Positions 1-8,055 of a DNA stretch of 64,000 nt are shown here, piece by piece (positions within the stretch are counted from its first letter, which is position 1; every line of letters starts with the position of its first letter). The position numbers and the translations under genes are program-made. Origin of the DNA: Sporosarcina beigongshangi. GTDB lineage: Bacteria > Actinomycetota > Actinomycetes > Actinomycetales > Micrococcaceae. The notes below the pieces were generated by a model. It saw only the letters and a program-made list of their open reading frames with translations, had not been told where the DNA came from and did no database searches. Where the stretch lies: contig NZ_JADHDY010000006.1 of assembly GCF_016820535.1 (NCBI RefSeq), positions 1 through 64,000 on the forward strand, read 5' to 3'.

Positions 1-82
1 TCAAGCCACGCCGAAGCGGAGGAAATCAAATGAGGCAACGTATCTGGCTACGCGGAGGTTTTCTATGAGTCAACGCGAACCC

Positions 83-111
83 TTGACACGAAAATCCGGC
101 AGGAGTAATGT
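83..111 (+). promoter_or_regulatory. Promoter of the ArsR/SRPBCC operon
   Basis: A consensus -35 TTGACA (83-88) and a -10 TAATGT (106-111) are separated by exactly 17 bp. Transcription would begin about 118-120, on the ATG at 120, so the mRNA is probably leaderless. Confidence 0.7.
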
Positions 112-119
112 GCAACCAA

Positions 120-479
120 ATGGTTGTAGATCAGCTGAGCGAAGACGACGTCGACCGCCTGTTCCAGGCGCTCTCGGACGGCACCCGCCGCGACATTGTC
201 CGGCGGGTGGCCGCCGGCCCCATGTCGGTTTCGGGCCTGGCCGCCTTCTACGCCATGAGTTTTGCCGCGGTCCAAAAACATGTGGCCGTACTGGAACGCG
301 CAACCCTTGTGACAAAGGAGAAGCGCGGACGTGAGCAGCTGGTCCGGGTGAATCCGGACGGGTTGGCGCTGGCCCGCCGGCTGCTCGATGAATTTGAGGA
401 GATCTGGCGGCAGCGCGCCGCACGGATCACGGACCTCCTGGATGAAGCTCCCGGAGCCCAAGCAAAGGAACCATCATGA
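120..479 (+). CDS. ArsR-family winged-helix transcriptional regulator
   Basis: A small cytoplasmic DNA-binding protein of 119 residues. It opens with the ArsR pattern FQALSDGTRRDIVRRV and carries a winged helix with a recognition segment near MSFAAVQKHVAVLERA. No metal-binding cysteines such as the CxC of classical ArsR are present, which fits the subgroup paired with SRPBCC proteins. An in-frame ATG lies at 108, but it sits inside the -10 hexamer, so ATG 120 as a leaderless start is preferred. Its stop overlaps the next ATG by 4 bp (ATGA), so the two genes are translationally coupled. The natural ligand is unknown; autoregulation is inferred from family habit. Confidence 0.85.
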   Translation: MVVDQLSEDDVDRLFQALSDGTRRDIVRRVAAGPMSVSGLAAFYAMSFAAVQKHVAVLERATLVTKEKRGREQLVRVNPDGLALARRLLDEFEEIWRQRAARITDLLDEAPGAQAKEPS

Positions 480-961
480 CCGTCACCAGTTCCATCAAAA
501 GTCCCGAGGCACTCACCCTCGCCATCACCGCGGAGTTTCCCGCCGCCGTCGAACGTGTCTGGCAAATCTGGGAGGACCCGCGCCAGCTGGAGCGCTGGTG
601 GGGGCCGCCCACCTATCCGGCAACGTTTGAGGACTATGACTTCCGGCCCGGCGGTGAGGCGGCCTACTACATGACAGGCCCGGACGGCAGCCAGCCCCGC
701 GGCTGGTGGGAATTCACGGCCATTGACGGCCCCACCCGGCTGGAGCTGAACGATGGATTTGCCGACGACGACGGCAACCGCATCGCGGACATGGGCCAGG
801 CACTGATGGCCGTTTCGATTGCGGGCGAAGGCGGGCGCACCGTCATGACCATCACCACCACGTTTGAGAGCACCGAACAGATGGAGAAGATGCTGGCCAT
901 GGGCATGGAGGAAGGCATGGGCCTGGCAATGGGCCAGATCGACGCCATCCTGGCCGAATAG
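476..961 (+). CDS. SRPBCC (AHSA1-like) domain protein
   Basis: A protein of 161 residues with the START/SRPBCC-type helix-grip layout. It begins with a strand-rich segment (TLAITAEFPAAVERVWQIW), followed by the typical W-E-DPRQLERWWGPP motif of activator-of-Hsp90-like proteins, and ends in a long C-terminal helix rich in Met (MEKMLAMGMEEGMGLAMG). These proteins bind hydrophobic ligands in a central cavity. Coupling to an ArsR regulator is a recurrent actinobacterial arrangement, usually tied to stress or small-molecule sensing. No enzymatic residue can be assigned. It is the last gene of the two-gene unit and is followed by a large hairpin ending in five T. Confidence 0.8.
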   Translation: MTVTSSIKSPEALTLAITAEFPAAVERVWQIWEDPRQLERWWGPPTYPATFEDYDFRPGGEAAYYMTGPDGSQPRGWWEFTAIDGPTRLELNDGFADDDGNRIADMGQALMAVSIAGEGGRTVMTITTTFESTEQMEKMLAMGMEEGMGLAMGQIDAILAE

Positions 962-1009
962 CGGCGAGCGTGCCAGCCCATCGGATGCGGTGCCTGTGCG
1001 GGCTGACCG

Positions 1010-1139
1010 AAAATGACGCCGATCCCGCCTCATGACGTCGATTGCGGACCACCCGCGGGGTCAATTTACGGAAATGACGCCGATTCCGCCTTATGAGCCC
1101 GGGATTTCACGCTCATAAGGTGGGATCGGGATCATTTTT
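1010..1139. repeat. Intergenic inverted repeat with GACGCCGAT words
   Basis: One copy of a word (AAATGACGCCGATCCCGCC) begins at 1010. A second at 1072 is followed by its imperfect inverted copy ending at 1139, giving arms of about 27 bp around a loop CCCGGGATTTCAC. The right arm ends in TTTTT, so the hairpin could terminate the upstream SRPBCC transcript. A near-identical hairpin with a perfect stem lies at 33024-33089. Confidence 0.75.
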
Positions 1140-1225
1140 GCCTGATGCCCCCGGGCGGGCCGGCGGGGCGCATCACAGGACCCGGCTTCGCCCCATGCGC
1201 CCCACCGGAGGTACGGCTGAGGGCC

Positions 1226-1600
1226 TCACCGGGACAGCGTCGGCTCCTGGAACAGGCCAAGAATGTTCCCGGCAGGGTCCCTGAAACGCGCCGTGACCTC
1301 GGGCGCGTCCGCCCCGACGTCCTGCACAATTACGCCTCCGTGCTCCCGCACCGCGGCAAGGGATGCGGCCATGTCTTCAACCATGATGTAAATCAATATT
1401 CCAGGCGCACCTGAGGGCTCCCGCCCCGCCACCCACACGCCGCTGACCCCGCCCACCGTGTCGTCGAAGGCGGTTGCGCCGTCTCCGCGCCGGCGGACCG
1501 ACCAACCAAACGCCTGCGCATAAAAGCTTGCCGACACGCCTATGTCCAGGGCAGGCAGTTCCACATAGCAGAGCTTGCCGTTGCGATATCCACTGTCCAT
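1226..1600 (-). CDS. VOC (glyoxalase/bleomycin-resistance fold) protein
   Basis: A protein of 124 residues with one complete VOC domain. The first beta-alpha-beta-beta-beta unit reads CYVELPALDIGVSASFYAQAFG, and the second ends with RFRDPAGNILGLFQEP, the usual C-terminal signature carrying a metal-ligand-type position. Such proteins are either metal-dependent lyases/dioxygenases or binders of cytotoxic compounds. The start is the ATG at 1600, preceded by a very strong AGGAGG at 6-bp spacing. It follows the TetR gene by 13 bp on the same strand, so it is probably co-transcribed with that regulator and under its control. Substrate cannot be read from sequence. Confidence 0.85.
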   Translation of the reverse strand: MDSGYRNGKLCYVELPALDIGVSASFYAQAFGWSVRRRGDGATAFDDTVGGVSGVWVAGREPSGAPGILIYIMVEDMAASLAAVREHGGVIVQDVGADAPEVTARFRDPAGNILGLFQEPTLSR

Positions 1601-1613
1601 CACTCCTCCTTTA

Positions 1614-2273
1614 TCACTTGATCTTCCGTGCAGGCTTCTCCGGCAGTGACGCCGGCTGCCGCGCATCCGGCACCTCGACTGCGCTGCCTGCTGCGGTGCC
1701 TGCTGCAGTTGCGGCGGAGGCCAGCTCGCGCTCAAAGCCGTCCAGCAGCCAGGTAATGCCGTCCATAAACTGGCGCCTGTCGGCTGGTGCGTCCGGGCCG
1801 GCCCCGGAGACCGTCGCAAACCCGATCGTGTAGACGTCGATGGCCTGGGCGAAGCTCCTCGCCCTCGCCTCGTCCACCCCAAGGCCTGCGAGCGCCTCAA
1901 ACGTCTGCATCCCATGCGCCACCATGTTCGGTCCCGGGACGCCTGACTGCACACTGGCAACGACCATCCACGGATGGCGCTCCCCCACCTCCATGGTTCG
2001 CTGCGCGATGGCCAGCAGAGCCTCGCGCCAGTTGCCGGGCAGCTCGTCAACCACCATTTCCGCCACCACGGCATCCAGCATGCGCGCAACAAGGCCCTCT
2101 TTGCTGTCAATGAACGAATACAGGCTCATCGGGCGCCCCTGGAGCTCGGAGGCGACCCGGCGGATCGAGACCGAGTCCAGCCCCTCCCTGTCGGCAATGG
2201 CCACGGCCGCATCGACGATCGATGTGAGGCTCAGCGGCTGCCTGGTGGACTGTCGGCGCGTTGCGGGTTCCAT
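1614..2273 (-). CDS. TetR-family transcriptional repressor
   Basis: A protein of 219 residues. The N-terminal HTH (about residues 14-60) reads SIVDAAVAIADREGLDSVSI and RRVASELQGRPMSLYSFIDSK. The larger C-terminal part resembles the tetracycline-repressor-type ligand domain (TetR_C) and ends in an Ala/Pro-rich tail. It is transcribed divergently from a DHA2 drug exporter. The 96-bp divergent region holds three copies of GATAC-N3-GTATC, so this protein most likely represses both the exporter and its own operon with the VOC gene, released by an exported toxic compound. The inducer is unknown. Confidence 0.88.
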   Translation of the reverse strand: MEPATRRQSTRQPLSLTSIVDAAVAIADREGLDSVSIRRVASELQGRPMSLYSFIDSKEGLVARMLDAVVAEMVVDELPGNWREALLAIAQRTMEVGERHPWMVVASVQSGVPGPNMVAHGMQTFEALAGLGVDEARARSFAQAIDVYTIGFATVSGAGPDAPADRRQFMDGITWLLDGFERELASAATAAGTAAGSAVEVPDARQPASLPEKPARKIK

Positions 2274-2288
2274 TCTTGAACAATACTC

Positions 2289-2343
2289 GATACGGCGTAT
2301 CGGGTTAAGTGATACACTGTATCATTCGGCGATACACCGTATC
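2289..2343. promoter_or_regulatory. Triple palindromic operator for the TetR regulator
   Basis: Three perfect palindromes GATAC-N3-GTATC occur at 2289-2301, 2311-2323 and 2331-2343, with centres 22 and 20 bp apart (about two helical turns). They fill the spacer between the TetR gene and the exporter. Assignment to the adjacent TetR protein is by position. Confidence 0.85.
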
Positions 2344-2369
2344 GTTTCTGCTTGGAAAGTGAGGACCCC

Positions 2370-3806
2370 ATGACCGCCCCCTCTCAGGTGCGCGAGGACG
2401 ACACCCGTCTCACGCCCGCACTCATCACGTTGGCGCTGGCCGTCATTGTCGGCACGTTTACTGTGCAGATGGATGCCACCATGGTCAATGTCGCCATGGA
2501 TTCACTGCGTTCGGGCTACCACGCGCCGGTGTCCACCATCCAGTGGGTGAGCACCGCGTATCTGCTGGCCATGGCCGTTGCCGTCCCGCTGGCAGGCTGG
2601 GGCGCCGACCGCTTTGGCAGCAAACGGTTGTGGCTGGCTTCCCTCGGGGTCTTCCTTGCGGGATCCCTGGCGGGCGGCTTCGCCTGGTCTGCGCAAAGCC
2701 TGATCGCCTCCCGTGTGCTGCAGGGCCTCGCCGGCGGCCTCCTGCTTCCACTGTCCCAGGCAGTTCTTGCCCAGGCCGCCGGCCCCAACCGGATTGGCCG
2801 CCTCATGGGCCTGGTTGGCATCCCGTCCCTGCTTGGCCCCATCGTTGGCCCCATTGCGGGCGGGGCAATCGTGCAGTTTTGGGGCTGGCCGTGGATCTTC
2901 TTCATCAACATCCCCATCTGTGGGCTGGCTGTTGTCATGGCGGTCCGGGCCATGCCCCTGGGCGCCGCCCGGCGCAACGCCCGCTTTGACCTGTTTGGCT
3001 TCCTGCTGCTCTCGCCGGCGCTGGCCGGCATTGTCTACGGACTGTCCGAGGCCGGAAATCGGGGCGGGTTCGCAAGCCCGCAGGTCCTGGCGCCCCTGGG
3101 TGGGGGACTCCTGCTGGCCGCCATGTTCATCGGCCACGCCGCGACAACGCGGCGTGAGCCCCTGATCGACATCCGGGTGTTCCTTTCGCGCCAGTTCGCT
3201 GCGGCCTCCGGCCTCCTGTTTCTGCTCATCATGGGCCTGATGGGCGCCATGCTGCTGGTGCCGCTCTACTTCCAGATGGCCCGCGGCGACAGTGCCCTGC
3301 ACGCCGGCCTGCTCCTGGCGCCCCAGGGGATCGGCGCAGCAATCGCGATCGCCGCATGCGCGTCCCTGGTCGACCGCATGCCCGCGGCCCCCATCGCACT
3401 CACCGGAGTCGCCTTGGCTGTTTTCGGCCTCTCGGGCCTCACTCTCCTTGGCCCCGACACGGGAGGCTGGTTCATCGCGGCTGCCCTGTTCGTGCTGGGC
3501 CTTGGCTTCGGTGCCGTCATGGTGACGGCAACCGCCGTGGCTTATCGGGGGCTCGATGCCGGGCGGATTCCACGCGCGACGAGTGCGCTGCGAATCGTGC
3601 AGCAACTCGGCGCGTCGCTGGGCGTCGCCATCCTGGCCTTGGTCCTCCAAGAAACGCTGACGCAAGCGGGCGGCAACCCTGCGTCCGTCGCTGCGGCGTT
3701 CGGTTCCACCTTCTGGTGGGCACTCGGGCTCACCGCACTTGCCCTCATTCCAGCCGCGGCGCTCCTCTTCGGCCGTCGTGCAAATGGAAACCAGGACGTG
3801 GAATAA
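2370..3806 (+). CDS. MFS drug exporter, DHA2 (EmrB/QacA) type
   Basis: A protein of 478 residues predicted to be an inner-membrane proton antiporter with 14 hydrophobic segments. The first helix carries the DHA2 pattern VGTFTVQMDATMVNVAM. The loop 2-3 motif A is LAGWGADRFGSKRLW, and motif C-like glycines and prolines lie in GIPSLLGPIVGPIAGG. The ATG at 2370 is preceded by GAAAGTGAGGA; an upstream TTG at 2352 is in frame but has no ribosome site. It is divergent from the TetR gene and lies behind three operators, so it is most likely a substrate-inducible efflux pump. Substrates cannot be inferred. Confidence 0.9.
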   Translation: MTAPSQVREDDTRLTPALITLALAVIVGTFTVQMDATMVNVAMDSLRSGYHAPVSTIQWVSTAYLLAMAVAVPLAGWGADRFGSKRLWLASLGVFLAGSLAGGFAWSAQSLIASRVLQGLAGGLLLPLSQAVLAQAAGPNRIGRLMGLVGIPSLLGPIVGPIAGGAIVQFWGWPWIFFINIPICGLAVVMAVRAMPLGAARRNARFDLFGFLLLSPALAGIVYGLSEAGNRGGFASPQVLAPLGGGLLLAAMFIGHAATTRREPLIDIRVFLSRQFAAASGLLFLLIMGLMGAMLLVPLYFQMARGDSALHAGLLLAPQGIGAAIAIAACASLVDRMPAAPIALTGVALAVFGLSGLTLLGPDTGGWFIAAALFVLGLGFGAVMVTATAVAYRGLDAGRIPRATSALRIVQQLGASLGVAILALVLQETLTQAGGNPASVAAAFGSTFWWALGLTALALIPAAALLFGRRANGNQDVE

Positions 3807-3808
3807 CC

Positions 3809-4187
3809 ATGCCAGGCCAGCGAATCGGGTCAACTGTCGGCGCCGCCTTTGGGTGGCGGTACTGGTTTGTCACGGGAATTGAGGCGGTAGCACTTTTCAC
3901 CGGCACCCGCATTCTCAGCGGACCGCTGGACGCACCGCAGGCCGGGGTCGCCTGGGTGTCACTGGTAGTGGGAACCCACTTCTTCGGGCGGGCCCCGCCA
4001 CCATTGCCGTCGTTGCCGGCGTCGCACCCGGCGCACTTCTGCTGGCGTTCGGCTGGTGGCGGTGCAGGCCGCAAAACGCCACGGCAGCACCGCGGCTGGC
4101 GCACTGTTGGGGACCTGGGTCTATGGCGGACCGGCGGTTCTCCGGAAAGACTGGGCTGGTCCGCCCCGTCACCTGCAAGGAGTAACT
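3809..4187 (+). pseudogene. Decayed small membrane-protein gene
   Basis: An ATG two bases after the exporter stop opens a convincing membrane-protein beginning (FGWRYWFVTGIEAVALFTG then GVAWVSLVVGTHFFG). The frame then becomes Pro/Arg-rich nonsense. A plausible continuation appears in a second frame around 3999-4065 (ATIAVVAGVAPGALLLAFGW). A third frame continues around 4060-4170 (AKRHGSTAAGALLGTWVYGG). Two frameshifts are therefore needed to restore one protein of roughly 125 residues. The family was not recognised. It may once have been co-transcribed with the exporter. A sequencing error is possible, but two shifts in 150 bp favour real decay. Confidence 0.5.
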
Positions 4188-5513
4188 GTGAAGTCCCGAT
4201 TCAAGACGGCCGGTGCCGGCGCAGCCATGGCGTTGGCACTGGGGCTCACAGCCTGCGGAGGGTCCGGGACGCCGGCGGCACCCCAGGCTTCCACCACCGG
4301 GCCCGCTGCCGCAGAATCGACCGCGGCAGCGACTTTTGCAGCTTCAACGGCCGGGTGCGTGGCCGATCCCCTGGCCGTGACGGCCTATCAATTGACGGAA
4401 CGGGCCAAGGAACCAGTTGATGCAGAAGCGGCTGCCGCCCTTGATGCCGCGGCAACTGCCGGATGGGCCCAGACTTCCGCCGCCGGCGCCGTCGTGGCCG
4501 TGCAGGGTCCGGGCGGATCGTGGTCAAAGGCCTACGGCCTGGCCGATCCCGGCAACGGGGTGCCGATGGCCACGGACACCCACCAGCGCATTGGATCCGT
4601 CACCAAGACATTCACGGGAACGCTCGTGCTCCAGCTGGCGGAGGCCGGCAAGCTCTCGCTCGAGGACCCCATCTCCCGCTACGCGCCGGAAGTCCCCAAC
4701 GGCGCGAACATCACGCTGCGAATGCTGTTGAACATGACCAGCGGCATTTCCAGCTACACCCTCAACGACAACTTCACCCGGGAACTTTTCGCCGACCCCA
4801 CCAAGACCTGGACCCCGGACCAGCTCCTGGCCATAGGTCTGGCCCTGCCGCCTCAGTTCACGCCGGGGAAGGAATTCAACTACTCCAACACCAACACCAT
4901 CCTGCTGGGAAAGGTGGTTGAATCCGTTACCGGCTCAGCCTTTGCCGACGTCCTGCAGGAGCAGATCCTGGACCCGTTGGCCCTGTCCCAGACATCCATG
5001 CCGGGGGCGGACGACCCGTTCCCCGCACCGCACGCCCAGGGGTTCACCCTGCAAGGCACCGCGGCGAACGACGAGACCCCGCGCAACGCCACAGGCTGGA
5101 ATCCCACATGGGCCTGGACCGCCGGGCAAATGGTGTCGACCGTCGATGACCTGCTGGTCTACGGGCGCGCCCTCGGGACGGGCCAGGGCCTGTTGGACCC
5201 GGAAGCCCAGATTGAACGGCTCAGCTCCATGGCGGCGGCAGGCGGCTACGGCCTGGCCGGCGGATGCGTGAACGGCTGGTTCGGCCACACGGGCGAACTC
5301 CCCGGATACAACACCTCCGTCTTCTACGACACCCAAACGGACACCACCGTGGCCATTCTGGCCAACAGCGACATTCCCACCGGCAACTGCACGGAATCCA
5401 AGACACCCGCGGAAAATCCAAAAGACCTGCCGTGCATGGATCCGACGCCGCGCATCCTCGCCTCCGTCTCTGCCGCGCTCGGCCGCGACTTCACCCCTCC
5501 GCGGAAACAGTGA
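4188..5513 (+). CDS. Serine hydrolase lipoprotein (class C beta-lactamase / D-Ala-D-Ala carboxypeptidase fold)
   Basis: A protein of 441 residues. The GTG at 4188 follows AAGGAG. Residues 1-23 form a lipoprotein signal with lipobox LTAC, so the protein is anchored outside the membrane. All three catalytic motifs of the serine beta-lactamase/PBP fold are present: SVTK (S137, K140), YSN (232-234) and HTG (367-369). Such enzymes act as DD-carboxypeptidases, esterases or amidases; actual beta-lactam hydrolysis is not implied. It lies 62 bp upstream of the histidine kinase gene. A related protein at 9921-11171 has lost these motifs, so the two are probably paralogues bracketing the two-component system. 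Confidence 0.88.
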   Translation: MKSRFKTAGAGAAMALALGLTACGGSGTPAAPQASTTGPAAAESTAAATFAASTAGCVADPLAVTAYQLTERAKEPVDAEAAAALDAAATAGWAQTSAAGAVVAVQGPGGSWSKAYGLADPGNGVPMATDTHQRIGSVTKTFTGTLVLQLAEAGKLSLEDPISRYAPEVPNGANITLRMLLNMTSGISSYTLNDNFTRELFADPTKTWTPDQLLAIGLALPPQFTPGKEFNYSNTNTILLGKVVESVTGSAFADVLQEQILDPLALSQTSMPGADDPFPAPHAQGFTLQGTAANDETPRNATGWNPTWAWTAGQMVSTVDDLLVYGRALGTGQGLLDPEAQIERLSSMAAAGGYGLAGGCVNGWFGHTGELPGYNTSVFYDTQTDTTVAILANSDIPTGNCTESKTPAENPKDLPCMDPTPRILASVSAALGRDFTPPRKQ

Positions 5514-5575
5514 CCGGCACCAGCCGCGGCGTGCCGTTGGCGGCGCGTCTGCCGAGGGGCCCTAGATTGGACTAC

Positions 5576-7327
5576 ATGTCCCCTGACGCCGTGCGGTCCA
5601 GCCTTGGCAAATCCCTCGACCGTTCGCACGTCGTGATCCTGTGCTCAGGCCTGCTGCTGGCTTTCATCCAAGCCGCCATGATCCCGCGCGGCGGCCCCGT
5701 CCCGCCCTACCTGTGGATGTTTCCCGTGGTGGTGCTGAGCTATTTCGGGGCAGGGGTCCGGGCGTGGCACCTGCGGCCCAGCAACCACCTGGGCATGATC
5801 ATGGTGTACGGCGGCTTCGCGGTATTCCTCGGCGGCCTGGTCTCTGCCGACAACGCGGTGCTGGCCACGGCTGGCGGCATCGGGGCAACGCTGGTCCTCT
5901 CCGTCATGGTGCACCTGCTCCATGCCTTCCCGTCGGGCCGGGTGCACGGGCGCATCTCCAAAACCACTGTGGCGGCTGCCTATGTGAACTCGCTGCTGCT
6001 GCAGGCTCCGGGCTACCTCTTTGTCCACGACGGCCCCGCCCCGGCACTGTTCATCGTGGAAAATTCCATGGTGTCCCAAACGGCGCAGCTGATGCAGTCC
6101 CTGCTCGGCGCCGCCATCATGGCGGCAACGGCCTTTGTCCTGGTCAGGCGGCTCCGGCAGGCCGACGGACCCCGGCGCCGGTCGCTGGCTCCGCTCTATG
6201 CCTATGGGGCCTTTGCCGTGCTCTTTGTCCCCTTGGGCGCCAACGTCCTCGCCCCGTTGCTGAACATGACCCCCGAGGGCCTCATGGCGACCCAGCTGGT
6301 GGTCGTCGGCGGGATCCCCCTGGCCTTCGCCCACGGAATCCTGCGCGGCGGGTTCGCGAAAACCGGGGAACTGGAAGAGCTGGGCTCCTGGCTCAGTTCC
6401 GCCGGCGGGACCCGGCCCGCCTTGGCCGCAGCCCTCTCACGCGCACTCGGCGACCCCTCCCTCGCGCTGTCCTTTTGGGTGCCGCGGCACGGCGTTTTCG
6501 TCACCGGCGACGGCGACATCGTGGCCCCCGCCGCACCCCAACCGGACCGCGGCACGGTCAAGGTCACGGTCGAGGGGCGCACGGTGGGCGCCATCAACTA
6601 CGATTCATCGCTGATCGCCGAACCTGAGCTCGTGCGCACCGCCGGGCAGGTGGTGGCCATCGCCGTCGACCGGGAACGGTTGACTGCGGAACTGCGCGAG
6701 AGCCACGGCGCACTTCAGCGCTCGCGGGAAAGGCTCGTGGATGCCGCCGACCGCGAACGGCGCCGCATTGCCCAGGACCTGCATGACGGGCTGCAGATGC
6801 ACCTGGTGCTGCTGGCCCTGGAAGCCCAGAAGCTGGCCAATGCCGCCGGCACCGACCCCGGCACCTCCGCCCGGGCCACCCAACTGCGCCACGGCATCGA
6901 CTCGGCAGCCGCCGACCTGCGCCAGCTCGTCCACGCCGTCATGCCGGCGGCGCTCATCGAACGCGGCCTCTCCGCCGCCGCCGAGGACCTGGCCGACCGC
7001 CTGCCCATCCCGACCACGCTGGAACTTGACCTGGCCGGGCAGAACCTCCCGTCCGCCGTCGAAAGCACGGCGTATTTTGTCCTGGCCGAGGCATTGACCA
7101 ATGCGGTCAAGCACTCGCAGGCCTCGAGTGTGCGGGTGCGCATTGTGGCTGCGGGCGGCTGGCTGCTGCTGGATGTCACGGACGACGGCGTGGGCCGGGC
7201 CGGGCTCCACGGCGGCACGGGGCTGCGCGGCATCGCGGACAGGGCCGACGTCATGGGCGGAACGTTCACCTTGGCCAGCAGGCCCGATGAAGGGACGAAG
7301 ATCGTGGTGGAACTTCCATGCGGGTAG
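5576..7327 (+). CDS. Sensor histidine kinase, NarL/DesK class
   Basis: A protein of 583 residues. The first about 260 residues are mostly hydrophobic and form several membrane segments. A soluble linker follows (about 275-385), then a HisKA_3 dimerisation domain with the phospho-acceptor H403 in RRRIAQDLHDG. A C-terminal HATPase domain carries N-box ALTNAVKHS and G-boxes DDGVGRAG and GGTGLRGI. The ATG at 5576 lies 7 bp after a TAGATT -10-like hexamer (5563-5568), suggesting a leaderless message. The gene overlaps the response regulator by 10 bp. The signal is unknown; neighbours encode cell-surface proteins, so envelope sensing is a reasonable inference. Confidence 0.9.
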   Translation: MSPDAVRSSLGKSLDRSHVVILCSGLLLAFIQAAMIPRGGPVPPYLWMFPVVVLSYFGAGVRAWHLRPSNHLGMIMVYGGFAVFLGGLVSADNAVLATAGGIGATLVLSVMVHLLHAFPSGRVHGRISKTTVAAAYVNSLLLQAPGYLFVHDGPAPALFIVENSMVSQTAQLMQSLLGAAIMAATAFVLVRRLRQADGPRRRSLAPLYAYGAFAVLFVPLGANVLAPLLNMTPEGLMATQLVVVGGIPLAFAHGILRGGFAKTGELEELGSWLSSAGGTRPALAAALSRALGDPSLALSFWVPRHGVFVTGDGDIVAPAAPQPDRGTVKVTVEGRTVGAINYDSSLIAEPELVRTAGQVVAIAVDRERLTAELRESHGALQRSRERLVDAADRERRRIAQDLHDGLQMHLVLLALEAQKLANAAGTDPGTSARATQLRHGIDSAAADLRQLVHAVMPAALIERGLSAAAEDLADRLPIPTTLELDLAGQNLPSAVESTAYFVLAEALTNAVKHSQASSVRVRIVAAGGWLLLDVTDDGVGRAGLHGGTGLRGIADRADVMGGTFTLASRPDEGTKIVVELPCG

Positions 7328-7968
7328 TCATCGGGGAGGACGAAACGCTGCTCCGGCACGGCCTGACGCTGGTGCTTGAAGACGGCGGCTTCGAGGTGGT
7401 GGCCGCCGCCAAGGACGCCCAGGAATTGGGGGCGGCCGTCGCCGAACACCTCCCGGACCTGGTCATCACGGACATCCGCATGCCGCCGAGCCACAGCGAC
7501 GAGGGCCTGGTCGCCGCCCTGGCGATCCGCAGGCAGCACCCGGATATGGCGGTCGTGGTGCTGTCCCAGCACATGCAGCGCCGCTACGCCAGTGAGTTGC
7601 TGGCCGCATCCAACGGGAAGGTCGGCTACCTGCTCAAGCAGCGGATCGCCGACGTGGAGACGTTTCTGGCCGACCTGCACGAGGTTGCCGCCGGCGGCAC
7701 GGCCCTGGACCCGGACGTGGTGGCGCTCATGGTGGCCCGGGCCAAACGCTCCGACGGTGCCGTCCGGAACCTCACGCCGCGCCAACAGGAAGTCCTCGCG
7801 TTGATGGCCGAGGGCCGCAGCAACGCCCGCATCGCCGCCGAACTGTTTCTCAGCGAAAAAGCCGTGGTGCAACACACCTCGCGCATTTACGACTCCCTCA
7901 ATCTCACCCTCGACGGCGATTCCCACCGTCGGGTGCTGGCCGTCATGCGATATCTCAGCCACAGCTGA
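7318..7968 (+). CDS. NarL/LuxR-type response regulator
   Basis: A protein of 216 residues. The receiver domain carries the acidic pair E7/D8, the phospho-acceptor D52 in DLVITDIRMPP, and a lysine in the usual late position (GYLLKQ). The C-terminal LuxR helix-turn-helix reads LTPRQQEVLALMAEGRSNARIAAELFLSEKAVVQHTS in overlapping segments typical of the family. It overlaps the kinase gene by 10 bp and must be its cognate regulator. The likely nearest target is the surface protein starting 88 bp downstream, but no operator was identified. Confidence 0.92.
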   Translation: MRVVIGEDETLLRHGLTLVLEDGGFEVVAAAKDAQELGAAVAEHLPDLVITDIRMPPSHSDEGLVAALAIRRQHPDMAVVVLSQHMQRRYASELLAASNGKVGYLLKQRIADVETFLADLHEVAAGGTALDPDVVALMVARAKRSDGAVRNLTPRQQEVLALMAEGRSNARIAAELFLSEKAVVQHTSRIYDSLNLTLDGDSHRRVLAVMRYLSHS

Positions 7969-8055
7969 AACGGCGGCCGAACATTGCCCGGCCGGCGGCA
8001 AAGAGGGGACTTGGGTCCATTCCACCGTTGGGCCGGCAAAATTAGCATCGAGGGC

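Noticed and set aside
4188-5513. Antibiotic-resistance beta-lactamase
   Set aside because: The motifs fit the broad class C-like serine hydrolase family, which includes many peptidases and esterases; a lipoprotein beside a kinase gives no evidence for resistance.
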